Assembly: GCF_902686445.1 (NCBI RefSeq)
Contig: NW_025920106.1
Coordinates: forward strand, 2,790,001 to 2,854,000
DNA: 64,000 nt
Direction of reading: 5' to 3'
DNA from: Sciurus carolinensis
Lineage: Eukaryota > Chordata > Mammalia > Rodentia > Sciuridae
The notes under the pieces: model-generated
Told to the model about the DNA's origin: nothing
Databases searched by the model: none
What the model saw: only the letters and a program-made list of their open reading frames with translations
Part shown: positions 35,440 through 46,809 of the stretch, piece after piece
Numbering within the stretch: position 1 is the stretch's first letter
Layout: every line of letters starts with the position of its first letter
Made by a program: the position numbers and the translations under genes

Positions 35440-36060
35440 TCTATTAGTTGTTCAGGTCAAAGGCCTAGAATCATTTTTAAATTCTCATTTTCTCTTGTAC
35501 TCTAAATGTACACAATGACTATCAGGTATTCTCTCAAAATATGTCTAGAATATAGCCATTTGTCACTATCTGTAGTATCACACCTGGGTGCATAACACTG
35601 AATTTTCATTTGGGTTTATTTCAGTGGTCTCCTACTGGGTCTCTTCTTTGGCCCTTGCTTCTACTATAATCTATTCTTAATACTGTAGCAAGAGTAGGTT
35701 TATAAAAATAATACTTTACATTATATAATTATTTTTCTCAAAGCCCTCTAAAAACTACCTGATCCAGAATAGATCATGTCCTAGGCTTCCACTAGATCTG
35801 CCCATACTTGGTTCTCTGACTTCTCTACTTCCTATTTTTGATCACTTAATTCTATTTTGGTTACACTGGCTTTTGTGAATCACTTGTGCCAAGCAAAGTT
35901 GCACCTCTGGGCCTTTTCATGTGCTGTGCTTGTTGGCTAATAACTCTTGATATTCATAAATCTCACTCCCAAATTTCCTTTGGATCTACAGTGTTAAGCC
36001 ACCTTATCATTGTATTTAATAGGCCCTCAGTAAATAATGGTTAAATAAATGAATAAATTG
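35440..36060 (+). mobile_element. L2 3' end relic
   Basis: The C/T-rich order with ggtctcctactgggtctctt, ctcaaagccctctaaaaact and ctctgggccttttcatgtgc, ending in gccctcagtaaataatggtt, follows the 3' part of LINE-2. Confidence 0.6.
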
Positions 36061-36229
36061 CTGATGCATTTTTATCTCTCTGAAAATTTTGGGATCTCTT
36101 GTAATATGCTGAAGTTTCATAGGGATGTAGCTTAGTGTGGTTATTCTTTATCCTTTGTGGTACACACTTTTTGGACCTTTTCATTCTGAAAACTCCTATA
36201 CTTCAGTTTGGAAAATTTTTTTTAAAAAC

Positions 36230-37510
36230 TTTTTATTTAGTTAGTTTTTAAATTTTTATTCATTGTACACAAATGGGGTACAACTTTCATTTCTCTGGTT
36301 ATACATGAAGTAGAGTCACACCATTTGTGTAATCATACACAAATCATACATGTACATAGGGTAATGATGTTTGTCTCATTCTATTAACTTTCCTTCCCCC
36401 AGCCCCTCCCTACCACTCATTTTTCTCTATAAAATCCATCCTTCTTCCATTATTGCCTCCCCCCACACCCTGTTATGCATCATCATCCACTTATCAGAAA
36501 AATCATTCAGCCTTTGACTTTTTGGGTTTGGCATATTTCACTTTAGCATGATATTCTCCAACTCCATCCATTTACATGCAAAAGTCATAATTTTATTCTT
36601 CTTTATGGCTGAATAATATTCCATAGTGTGTACCACAGTTTATTTATCCATTCATCTATTGAAGGGCATCTAGGTTGGTTCCACAATCTAGCTATTGTGA
36701 ATTGAGCTACTATAAACATTGATGTAGCTGCGTCAATGTAGTATGTTGATTTTAAGTCTTCTGGGTGTAGGCCAAGGAGTTGGATAGCTGGTTCAAATGG
36801 TGGTTTCATTACAAGTTTTCTGAGGAATCTCCATACTGCTTTCCAGAGTGGCTACATCAATTTGCAACTCCACCAGCAATGTATGCATGTGCCTTTTCCC
36901 CCACATCCTCGCCAACACCTATAGTTGCTTGTATTCTTGATAATTGTCAAGATGACATGAGATGGGTTGAGATGAAATCTTAGGGTAGTTTTGATTTGCA
37001 TTTCTCTTATTACTAGAGATGTTGAACATTTTTTCATATATCTGCTGATTTCTTGTAGATCTTCTTCTGTAAAGTGTCTGCTCATTTCCTTAACCCATTT
37101 ATTGATTGTGTTATTTGTATTCTTGGTTTGAAGTTTTTTGAGTTCTTTCTAAATTATGGAGTTAAGTGCTCTCAGGTGCATGAGGCAAAGATTTTCTCCC
37201 ACTCTGTAGGCTCTCTTTTCACATTGTTGATTGTTTCCTTTGCTTAGAAAAAACTTTTAGTTTGAATATATTCCAAATATTGATTCCTGCTTTTATTTCT
37301 TGTGCTTTGGGATTCAGGTTAAGGAAGTCTGATCCTAAGCCAACATGATGAAGATTTGGGCCTACTTTGTCTTCTTTTTGGTGCAGGATCTCTGACCTAA
37401 TTCCTTGGTCTTTGAACCATTTTGAGTTGAGTTTTGTGCAGGGTGAGAGATAGGGGTTATTTTCATTTTGCTGTATATGGATTTCCAAAATTTTCTGAAA
37501 TTGTTTTCTT
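36230..37510 (-). mobile_element. Old L1 3' fragment
   Basis: The reverse complement gives an L1 ORF2 C-terminus broken into several frames (37545-36603; pieces such as YLSPCTKLNSKWFKDQGIRS and [18 protein letters not shown]), then a 3' UTR to about 36230. The 3' UTR lacks the telomere-like block found in the three other copies. Divergence is higher than in those copies. Confidence 0.85.
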
Positions 37511-37830
37511 GGTAATCTCTCTTGTGATTTCTTATTTCTGTACATCTTAAAAGTTTTGCATTTTTTCTCTCTGAGGAACTTTTACTTGATCTTTAATAAT
37601 ACCCTTTAGTGGATACTTTTCAAAATTTCTGAGATCATGCATATAATTTTCAATTACCATTTCCTTTTTTGTTATTTTTTCATCTTTTGAAATATACATT
37701 GTTCTTGCTCTTGGGTGCAGTACCTTCCAATATCTTTTGAATCTATTCACTGTGTCTGTTAGGTGCATTTCTGCATTGACCCTGTTTTCTCTAAAATTTT
37801 CCTTTAAAAGCAGTATTTGTTTAGACTCTG
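37511..37830 (-). other. ORF-like stretch of unknown origin
   Basis: An open stretch of 73 codons (37768-37547) is rich in lysine and arginine (RFKRYWKVLHPRARTMYISK) and does not look like L1, although it directly adjoins the 5'-truncated L1 in the same orientation. The frame can be followed a little further upstream only with shifts. It could be a retrocopied gene piece or chance. I do not recognise it. Confidence 0.3.
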
Positions 37831-38590
37831 TTGTCCATGGTAGGTGCTGCCCTTGAACATGTACTGATCATCACTGCACATTCCAGCTATGGAGTAGTGT
37901 TTGGAAGTGATGGCTGTGCTCATGGATGGTAGTTTCAATGGAGCCTGATAGGGTGCAAGTTGGCATTTTCTTGGTGCATCTTTAATTTTCAGCCTGTATA
38001 ATTCTTTCCTTTTGGGCAGGTCAGTTTCTCCAGAAAGGAATCATCTTCCACTTGCTGCTTGAGATGGGTGTCTGTGTGTGGGGATGGAAATAAGGAGGGC
38101 TTCTAGCATTTTAGAAACCAGGCAGGAAGGAAAGTTGGGAGTCTCATTGCTCAGTACCCAAATTCTCCTGATTTCTCCTATTTTCAGTGAGATTACTTGC
38201 TCCTACATTTGACCAAGTTTGTTTTCTCTAGGACTGAACCTCTCTTGTTCAACTTCTCTAAAGGTTTAGGATTCAATCCTTATCTGGGTTGGGGCAGGAC
38301 AGTCATCAGCTAGGGGCATCCATTGCCTCCAAACTTCTTCACACAACCTGTCAAACTATCTTTCCATTTTTAGACTAATCACACTTGATGCTTCAAATTT
38401 ACTTGCTCTCCAGATCCTGAACATTTTTATATAAATAAAATACTTTCCTGTGTTCTTCAACCCCCACCCCAAATCCTAGCAAATGTAGGTTTTAGTTTCC
38501 TCTCTTCTGCTAAGTTAGACACTTGCTCATCTCCTTAACAATTTCAAAAAAACAAAAACAAATCAAAAAACAAAACAAAACAAAACCCCA
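37831..38590. other. Intergenic sequence, nothing firm
   Basis: Mixed sequence ending in an A/C-rich run (about 38545-38590). No gene or named repeat seen. Confidence 0.4.
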
Positions 38591-38591
38591 C

Positions 38592-39096
38592 TGTGAATGA
38601 AGCCAGAATTAAGGACAGGTAGTTAGTGTAGAAATAGGGAATCGGGTCAATTCGAGGAAATGAAGCCACGAAGCCATCTGCCTTTGGAAGTTGGAGACTG
38701 CCTCTGGAAGAATGGAATGTCAAAGATCTCCGGAGCCCATTGATTACCAAATTTACCTGCCTTTATCAAGGACTGCAAACAAGGAGCTGCTAATTAATGC
38801 CCCCTGGGCCCTTATCTGCCTGAATCACCTTGGCCCTCCCCCTGCCCATGGCTTCTCACTTAATGCAAAACCGGCCTAGTCATGAAGGCAGGAAGGAGAG
38901 ATAAGGGGGGAGAGAACTGGAGAACAAAAGAGACTTTAACCTATAAAAGATGCAGGGTGTGCTCACTTCTGGGGACTTTTAGAACATCAGCCATGGCCCC
39001 CTTCTCCCTGCCAGGAGAAGTCTGTATTATTCCCTTTAAATAAACCTGCTTAATATGCTTGCCTTGGCGTGCTTCTCTAGTGCTTAATCTTCAACA
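38592..39096 (+). mobile_element. Solo LTR, ERV1-like
   Basis: About 505 bp bounded by TGTGAATG and TTCAACA. It contains a TATA box (ctataaaag, 38941-38949) and an AATAAA signal (39039-39044), in the spacing of a retroviral U3-R. No internal retroviral sequence adjoins either side and no clear target-site duplication was found. Assignment to ERV1 is a guess from general composition. Confidence 0.6.
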
Positions 39097-39333
39097 TTAG
39101 AAGAAGCAGAACTCGTCACCAGTAAACGACGGTATCATGAACACATCCAGTCTCCTAGTGTCTCTCATTCTGTCCTTTGTTCATTTATCACTTACAGGTT
39201 TTTCTCATTTGGTTACTGGGGAGAAACATAGTTAATATCTCTGCTCAATTTGCTTTTCTTTCCCACAGTCTCTTTTTCCTGAAGCTCTCAACTGCTCTGA
39301 CCTTTATCACTCTCTTTTTTCTGACTCTCTGAA

Positions 39334-40029
39334 GCGAGCAGCACCGCAGCGCTTCTTTGTCTTGAAGGGCAACTAGACTTCTCTGAGTTGCCAATCAGAG
39401 GACGACGAGACGTACGGGATTGAGGACACGATCACACGGAGATGGCAAACCAACGAATGGTTTATTTTATGATGCTCTCACACACAGGGGGGCACGCCAG
39501 CCAGCTTAATGACCTGACCATGACCGTGCGCAGACGGTCTCGGAGCAGGTATTAGCCCCAAGCGGGGTCACAATCCAGGGTTTTTATATGTTTCACACAG
39601 GGCATATCTTATCTACCACACACAGCTTAGTACTCTATCTAGTCCTACAGCTTAGGGTTGCCTAATTTGCATAATTAGTATCAGTGCACTCCTCTTAGTA
39701 CTTTATCTAGTTTTACAGCTTAGGGTTGCCTAATTTGCATAATTAGTATCAGTGCACTCCTCTTAGTACTTTATCTAGTCTTACAGCTTAGGGTTGCCTA
39801 ATTTGCATATCAGTGCACTCCTCTTAGTCTGAGCTTAGAGAGTTCTTGTTTTACATTTGCAAAGCACTCCTCCTGGCCTGAGCTTTAGAGAGCTCTTATT
39901 TTACATTTATAAAGCTCTGTTTTACATTTATAAAGCTGTGTTTTACATTTATAAATCTTTGCTCCATTCACTCTCCCTTTCCCTAGCTGTCTGTTCCTCC
40001 CTCTGCTTTTTCATTTACTTTCTTTAACA
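39334..40029 (-). mobile_element. LTR with three 68-bp octamer repeats
   Basis: Read on the minus strand, the element has possible ends TGTTAAAG (40029) and GCTTCA (39334), a TATA box (catataaaaa, 39581-39590) and an AATAAA signal (39461-39466). Its U3 contains three direct repeats (39627-39830) and several shorter repeats around tttacatttataaag (about 39880-39960). No internal sequence lies next to it. The outer limits are provisional because no target-site duplication is visible. Confidence 0.65.
39627..39830 (-). promoter_or_regulatory. Three tandem 68-bp repeats with octamer motifs
   Basis: Units start at 39627, 39695 and 39763; the third lacks about ten bases. Each holds ATTTGCAT (39665, 39733, 39801), the reverse of the octamer ATGCAAAT bound by POU factors. 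Tandem U3 repeats upstream of a TATA box are typical retroviral enhancers. Confidence 0.75.
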
Positions 40030-40079
40030 TTGGTGGTTCCCAGCCCTCCCCCACTGTTTCCACTGCCATTCTCTTTTTT

Positions 40080-40290
40080 TGTGGGGGGAAGGTACTGGGG
40101 ATTGAACTGAGGGTCACTCAACTATTGAGCCACATCCCCAGCCCTATTTTGCATTTTATTTAGAGACAGGGTCTCACTGAGTTGCTTAGGGCCTCAAATT
40201 TGCTGAGGCTGGCTTTGAACTTTCAATCCTCCTGCCTCAGCCTCCCGAGTCACTGGGATTACAGGTGTGGGCCACTGTGTCTGACTCCAC
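40080..40290 (-). mobile_element. B1+ID composite SINE
   Basis: Reverse ID half (ctggggattgaactgagggt) followed on the plus strand by the reverse B1 half (gagacagggtctcactgagt, gagtcactgggattacaggt). Confidence 0.8.
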
Positions 40291-40559
40291 TACTATTCTT
40301 GTGCTACCCATTTTGCTCAAGTGACCCCCATATTGTCTCATGGCTTTAACAATCCCTGTGGGCTGATAACACAACCTCCTCTCCCCTGCCCTAAACTTGT
40401 CCCTTAGTCCACATTCTAGTATTCAGTTATCTCTGGACATACTACTGAGCAGTGTCTGGTGTTCAGTGTGCAGGAAGCACATGTGGTTCTCTTCTCACAC
40501 CATCTCCTTCCTTCAGATTTGCATCTCGTTACTGCAATCAGTATCACCATCTTAAACTT

Positions 40560-41180
40560 CTACCTCTTTCACACTCCAGGGAGCCAAATAATCAATCACC
40601 CAATCCTGCTTGTGATTCCTCCCACATATTTCCTTGAACCCACCCCCTCCCTTTGCATGACAATTTCCCTCATAACCTCCCTTCTGCTCAACTGCCACAG
40701 CCTCCTGCCACCACCTGCTTATGTCTCTTTCCTCTTAAATTCATCCTCTGCTCAGGTATCACAGTGAACTACATAAAGCATAAATCTCATCACATCTCTC
40801 CCCTGCCAAAGCCCCTCCAATGGCTCCCCTGTGTGGAATAAAGTCTATGTTCCTTGACACAGAGCACGAGGTCTTCCATGAGGTGTCCTAGCTTGTCTCT
40901 CACTGCATTTCATTTCACACCTCACCTGGTACGTTCAGTCGTGTTGTACAAAAAGGCCTGTTTCCTCCTCCCCCTAGGTCTCTTGCCCTGCACCTTGGCT
41001 GCTGTGATTTCCTTTGCCTGACTCTTTATTTCTGCCTCACACCTACATATCCTGAGACTCAATTTCTCTTCTGTCATCTACCCAGGAAGCAGCCTACATG
41101 TTCTTTGTCCCTTTTCTTTATACTCCTATATATCCATTTTTGTTCATTCCATCGACCCTGGTAAGTTCCTCCAGAGAGGG
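40560..41180 (+). mobile_element. L2 3' end relic
   Basis: Pyrimidine-rich text with gcccctccaatggctcccct, then ggaataaagtctatgttcct, then tctgtcatctacccaggaag follows the L2 3' region. Open frames at 40452-40841 are translations of this repeat. Confidence 0.65.
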
Positions 41181-42330
41181 AATTCTCTCTTGTACTTGGT
41201 CCCTGGAAAATAGTTTGGATTTAAAAATTAGAGGTTAGGTGGAAGTGAACTTGCTTATACGTTACTTCCTCATGCTAACTTGGAAATAGCAAGGGCTTAT
41301 AGTGGAGCAGGAAGCATTGGCATATGGTGAAGTTGGGAATACATTGTGAGACAAAGGTGATCACTGACCTCAGTTTCCATCCGTTGCACGTTTCCCTGGG
41401 GCAGGTCAGGGATAGCTGTTTCCTGAGCTGGAGGCGCTGTGTGGCAGGGAAGAAAGAAAGCCAGACATAATTTTTATGTTTCAATCCATGGCTTGTAGGT
41501 AGGAAGCAGAAATGGATGTGACTTTAACCATGGGTTAAAGCAAGTGATTTTATACTACCAGGTGGTCCAGTAGAGGGTTGATGAGGGGTGGATCCTACAA
41601 ATGCCTGGCAAATTGGACTAGCTTGGTGGTGGTGCAGGGGGCAACAGGGTTGAAACAGATGAAGAGTGACATCTACTTTCACCTTTATCACCTTTGAAAG
41701 TTCTCTTGGTCCAATCCACATTTCTCTGAGCCAGGTCCAGTTTGCAGATAACAATGAACATCCTAAAGTTTTGTGTAGGCACTTTAATACAAACTCTTAT
41801 AAATAGCTCCCATCCCCTGGGGGACACACCAAAGCACATTTCTTTGATGACTGCAGAGATGCTTGCTGAAAAGCAAACAGTGCATTAGTGGCCTTCACAG
41901 TTCTTGTGCAAATGGACTGTGAAATTGTGGGTGGATCCTCCAAAGCTATACCTTTTGTCTCCTTGATGATGATTAAGATAAACTTGGTTTAATTTGATTG
42001 GGAGGGTGTGGGTGGGTGGAAGAGAGGGGAAAATGGGCAGGAAAAGAAAAATGACTGATAAAGTACAAGGAGAGGAATGAGGACACACTCTTTAACCCAG
42101 TGCTTCATTTGACCTTCAGAAAATTGGATTAGAGAACACTTGACTTAACATTTGTCTGGAAATTAACTGCTGTGTTTGTTCCAGGCCCTGGGATTGATGA
42201 AAGGACCAGGGAAGTCTGATCATAGAATAATAATAAAGGGAAATGTCTCAAGCAATCATTAAATATTTAAATAATCATCTCAACACTAACTTGTCAGATG
42301 GAATGAATGAAATTGAAATAATTTTTAAAC
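41181..42330. other. Intergenic sequence, nothing recognised
   Basis: Minus-strand open frames at 41275-42088 are under 80 codons and show no known motif. Confidence 0.35.
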
Positions 42331-42337
42331 ATTCTTT

Positions 42338-42545
42338 TCAATGGCTTGGTGAGAAATGCAGGGATGAAAATTGCCTTGTGCTGTAAAGAAAATATTTGGA
42401 GTTTGTTTTTGTGACACTGGTGTTTCTTCATCACCTTTCATCCCAATTGTTAATTAAGGAACATCGAAACCAGGAGGTGGATCAAAGGAGGACTCCAAAG
42501 GGAAAGGGCATGATCAAGTTTTTTTTTTTTCTCTTTTCCTTGTTG
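42338..42545 (+). repeat. Local direct repeat, copy A
   Basis: Shares ggatgaaaattgccttgtgc, tgtgacactggtgtttcttc, acctttcatccca and ggtggatcaaaggagga, in the same order, with copy B at about 44048-44275. It is not a repeat family I recognise. Confidence 0.65.
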
Positions 42546-42974
42546 TATCATTAAGCTGGGATGTACAGAGGACAAGGGGACTTTAATCACCTGTGCGGTG
42601 AGAGATCCTTTGTAAGATAAAGGGAATCAAGAGCTTTGTTTGCAGTTTCTTTTTGTTTATACTAGACAATGTGAGACAAATGTAAGATTATTTATGAGGG
42701 TTTCTCTTCACAGGATTTAAAGTAAAAGTTCTGGGTTAACTACCTAGCACTCATTATTGATCACCTATGGCAGAGACATCTGTGCTACTATGCATACCCA
42801 TCATAGAATTTTACTTGCACAGTGTAATTTGATTGTGAGAAATCAAAGAACCCAATTAAACTTTTATTTCTAAAAAGTAGGCATGATCATGTAATATAAT
42901 TCTGGCCAATGAGATAAAGGAGTAATTATAATGCAGGATTCTAGAAAGGCTTTTAAAAGGATAGTAGGTTTTTA

Positions 42975-43027
42975 AACTTGTATATATTCACAACTTATAT
43001 ATATACAAGTTTATATATATACAAGTT

Positions 43028-43065
<38 letters not shown>

Positions 43066-43092
43066 AGTTATATATATATATATTTTTTTTTT
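42975..43092. repeat. TA-rich microsatellite
   Basis: Mixed (TA)n and tatacaagttta units ending in a T run. It is strongly self-complementary. Confidence 0.9.
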
Positions 43093-43734
43093 CCTCCTGC
43101 ATGACATGATGACTGGAAGGACAGAAAATGTTCTATAACAGAGGATCTGGAAAAGGTCAAGAAAATTGCAGACACTTCTCTTGGCTATTGTATCTTTAAG
43201 TTTTTGTGCTGATCCTGAATCTCTTCTGAACTCCTTGTAACATTAAAAAGTCACCACTTTGTGTGTAGGTGACAATTATTTGAGTGGTATATTACACAAA
43301 ACTAAATCCAGTTTTTAAGAGGTACTGAATTTATGAGAGCCCTAGCTTTTTCATGAACTGGATTAATGTAAGCAATAATAAATATCCCTCTACTGAGGGT
43401 GACTGGACTGGGCATGCTCATGTGATGGCAGCTGATGGAATCATGACAAGTGAACTTTGAGAGGAAATATGCTTTTCTCCTAAGGGAAATATTTCTGCAG
43501 TTTAGTGAAGAGGCATGTCATGAGGAATGGTCTCTTCTTTTCTTAGACATTGCCTTGGTGTGAACAGGATATCAGGATCTACGATAGCTCTCTTGCAACA
43601 ATGATGGATACTACATTGGGCATAAAGCTGATGACACAGAGGGTATTTGATAAGAACCAGCCCTTGATGACATCAAATAATACAGGAAAATACCCATTAA
43701 TGGGTTTCTGGCTTTGTGAGCTAACATTTTTTGG

Positions 43735-43935
43735 TAAGGGTCAACAAGTTTTTCTGTAAAGCATCCACATAGTAAATACTTCAGACTTTGAGGCTAACAC
43801 TGTTACTGAAGTGTGACAACAGCCACAGATAACATGTATGCAGATGAGTGTAGCTATGTTGCAATAAAACTATTTATAAAAACAGGTAGTGATCAGGATT
43901 TGACCCCTGGGTGGTAGTTTGCTGACCCCTGATTT
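43735..43935 (+). mobile_element. hAT-like DNA transposon relic
   Basis: Runs from gggtcaacaagtttttctgt through catccacatagtaaatactt and ttgcaataaaactatttata to ggtagtttgctgacccctga. The ends are near inverted repeats of each other. Same family as the relics at 14790 and 52690. I do not name the family. Confidence 0.65.
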
Positions 43936-44047
43936 AAGTAGTTGACTTGAGATTTTCTGTTGCTTCTGTACATCTTCCCTGATGCAGAATTAAAGATCAT
44001 AATGCATGAAATCCAAAACCTCTTCCAACTCAGAGGCTTGGAGAAAG

Positions 44048-44275
44048 ACAAATGGCTTGGGTAGAAGTTCAGAGATGAAAATTACCCAGTGCTGCAAAGA
44101 AGAGATTCTGATTTTGGTGGGATTTTTTCCCCCTTTTTTTGTGACACTGGTGTTTCTGCAACACCTTTCATCCCAAATGTTAATTAAAAATCAGTGTGAC
44201 AGAGGTGGATCAAAGGAGGAATACCAAGGAAAAGGACATGGTCAAGCAGTTTTCTTTTTTCTTTGAAGTATCATT
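44048..44275 (+). repeat. Local direct repeat, copy B
   Basis: Second copy of the element at about 42338-42545. It has an extra pyrimidine-rich stretch (about 44127-44140) and some different bases but the same order of blocks, and similarity may continue to about 44300 (aagatgtgcagag). Confidence 0.65.
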
Positions 44276-44393
44276 ATGCCAAGATGTGCAGAGAAAAGTG
44301 AAAAATAAATTAAAAGTAGGAATGCAAAAAGGCACACTTGGAAAGTGTAGAAATAAGGCAGACTGGGAAGGTATACCTGCCTCAGGTGAATAG

Positions 44394-44396
44394 CAA

Positions 44397-44416
<20 letters not shown>
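44394..44416. repeat. A run
   Basis: A homopolymeric A run without a recognisable SINE body in front of it. Confidence 0.7.
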
Positions 44417-44429
<13 letters not shown>

Positions 44430-44479
44430 ATCCTTAGGAGCAGCTGCTGGAAGAAGGAAATTCCACAGAACATGGCTGC

Positions 44480-45390
44480 ACTTTAAAAATTTTAATTATT
44501 TATTTGACACATAAATAAAAATTTGGAAATGTATGTAATGTATGTAATAACAGTTCTTAATATTCCATTATTGAGACTTTAATCTTGCCAAGCAGATACA
44601 TATACATATGAATTTTTCTTTAAAAATGCAATAACACTATATATGCTGATTTATTGTTTATTATTTCCACATTAAACTTGGATTCTGAACAACTGATGAA
44701 ATTTATAATCATACAGCAAAATCATTACTTGAAGGTTGCTTAGTTGCCCATTGTATAAAGGTAACCATTTCTTTAACTGGTCCCTTATTATTCTTTTATT
44801 TTGGATGTTCTCTTCTCCTCTTTAGGCTATTTTGTAAAAATCTGGGAATATTCTCTTATGTCAGAAAGTCCTGTCCCATTCCTTTCCTGAACCCTTCTGG
44901 TCTCAGATGATAATGACAAGCAGACAGCAAAGGACACTTTTAAAGTGTTTCAGTTTAACTCTTGAAGCATCTTCTATTCTGCTCTGAGTGAAATCATAAT
45001 GAGGTCATTTGTCCAGATGTAAAAGTGGTGAGTTTTCAGGAATTTCAATGACAGACTACTATTATGCCTGTTCTTCTGACTGTCCTTCTTCATGTTCCAC
45101 TTAGTCCTGAAGTTTTGAGGTAGGGATAACTTGACTGACTGATTGTCATCAGCAATAACAGGAGTGGACTCAAGACCTTCCTCCCCTACTGTTCCTCTTT
45201 TTTTCTTTTTTTTTACATCTGGAGATGATCTGAATCATTTTTAGCAGTTTAGCTTACACTGTTTTAGTCCAGAATTTTTTAATTAATGTGTATCTGTCAA
45301 TTCATAAGTATGCATGCTTATTTTACTGGATGAAACAGAACAACTGCCTTTTGTGATTGGATGATACACACCTGGTCTCATTTATTGACC
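44480..45390. other. Intergenic sequence, nothing recognised
   Basis: AT-rich sequence with no clear feature. Confidence 0.4.
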
Positions 45391-45394
45391 TTTT

Positions 45395-45482
45395 TCTTTT
45401 TTATTTGCGATACTGGGCATCGAACTCAGGGCCTTGTGCTTGCGAGGCAAGCACTCTACCAGCTGAGCTATCTCCCCAACAC
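45395..45482 (-). mobile_element. ID SINE, well preserved
   Basis: Plus strand reads cagggccttgtgcttgcgag and gcaagcactctaccagctga, then gctatctccccaac, the reverse complement of an ID element. Confidence 0.88.
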
Positions 45483-45489
45483 TGTTGAC

Positions 45490-46690
45490 CATTTATTGAT
45501 GTTGTTTCACTGACTAATCTTAGCCTCAATGACATTAGAATGAGGTACTTCAACTTTCATATTCAGTCAATACTTCAAAGAAATAAAAGCCAATAATTAA
45601 AATGCTTCTGACCACCAGGTCATTAAGTAAGACATAGTCTGCCCTCAAGAGCTATGAGGAAGAATAAGAACTGCAAAGAATATGTAGTAAAGCCCAGGTG
45701 ACAGTTGCTCTCAATGAAGGGAATAATAGTCTTCATTCAAAAGAATGACATCAATAAATGGCCAAAAAATGGGACACTAGGTGTAATTCTTAAATCTTGG
45801 ATGGGGGATGGGGGCAGCAAGAGGCAAAATTCTCCATGCAGCACTCAGTCTGACTGAGAATCATGGAATGGAGTGATGTTTCAGATGCTTTGGAATTTAT
45901 GCAGAGAATATGGAGTTTTTGTTAGCTTGGTGTTTTCCAGAAGGACCAGTGATGCTAGGTGCATAAGGGGATGAAGGAAGGCTTCTGGAGAAATGGCAGA
46001 AGATTTTGAGAGAATTGTTCAAGGGACCAAAATTTTACAAATCCCTTTGTCATGGGCCACATTCAAGAAAGAGGCATTTGGTGAAATTCAAGGAAGTTGA
46101 ATAAGTTGAGTTTTCTTTTTTTATTTCCTTTTGACTCAAAGCTCAGTTAGAGGCAGAGGGACACAGGAGAATCAGAATGCCATCAGGAGTGTGACTGTTA
46201 ACACAAAGCACCAGAACACTGCCATGGGCCACTAGAGAGATGGCCAAGTTCTTTTCTTCCTGCAACCATTTCTTCAAAAGCAAACAGTGTTTCTGTCAGT
46301 CACCATCTGATAAAATCAGTTGACATTTAAAAGAAAATTTAGACCCCTTATTTGGCCTCTGTCCAAGTATCTGCAAGGGGTGTTACCACTCCTTCTTTAG
46401 CCTCTTTCACTCCTCCAACATCAGCTCAATGAACCCTCTTGCTGGTCAAGAATAGGCTGTGCTTTTCCCACTTGAAGTATTACACCTTCTGTGACTTCTG
46501 CTTGAACATCTCTGCCACTGAACCTCAGCTGGCTTGCCTCCATCTTATTTTCCAAGTCACAGCTTCATGCCACCTGTTTTAGAGAGGATTTTCTCCATCA
46601 CCTAACCTAAAATGTATCATGTCAACCCTAAATTTCAACATAACATTTTCCATTCATTATCTGTTTTTTAAAATTAATTTTTTTTAAATC
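45490..46690. other. Intergenic sequence, nothing recognised
   Basis: I see no gene or named repeat. Confidence 0.35.
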
Positions 46691-46699
46691 TCTGTTGTT

Positions 46700-46800
46700 G
46701 TTGGAACTGAGAATGTAGATCAACTGGTAGAGTGCTTCCCTGGCATGCACAAGGACCTGGGATCAATCCCCAGCACCACAAAAAACAAACAAACAAAAAA
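46700..46800 (+). mobile_element. ID SINE
   Basis: Head gaactgagaatgtagatcaa with gtagagtgcttccctggcat and an A-rich tail containing ACAAAC repeats. Confidence 0.75.
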
Positions 46801-46809
46801 AAACCTGTG

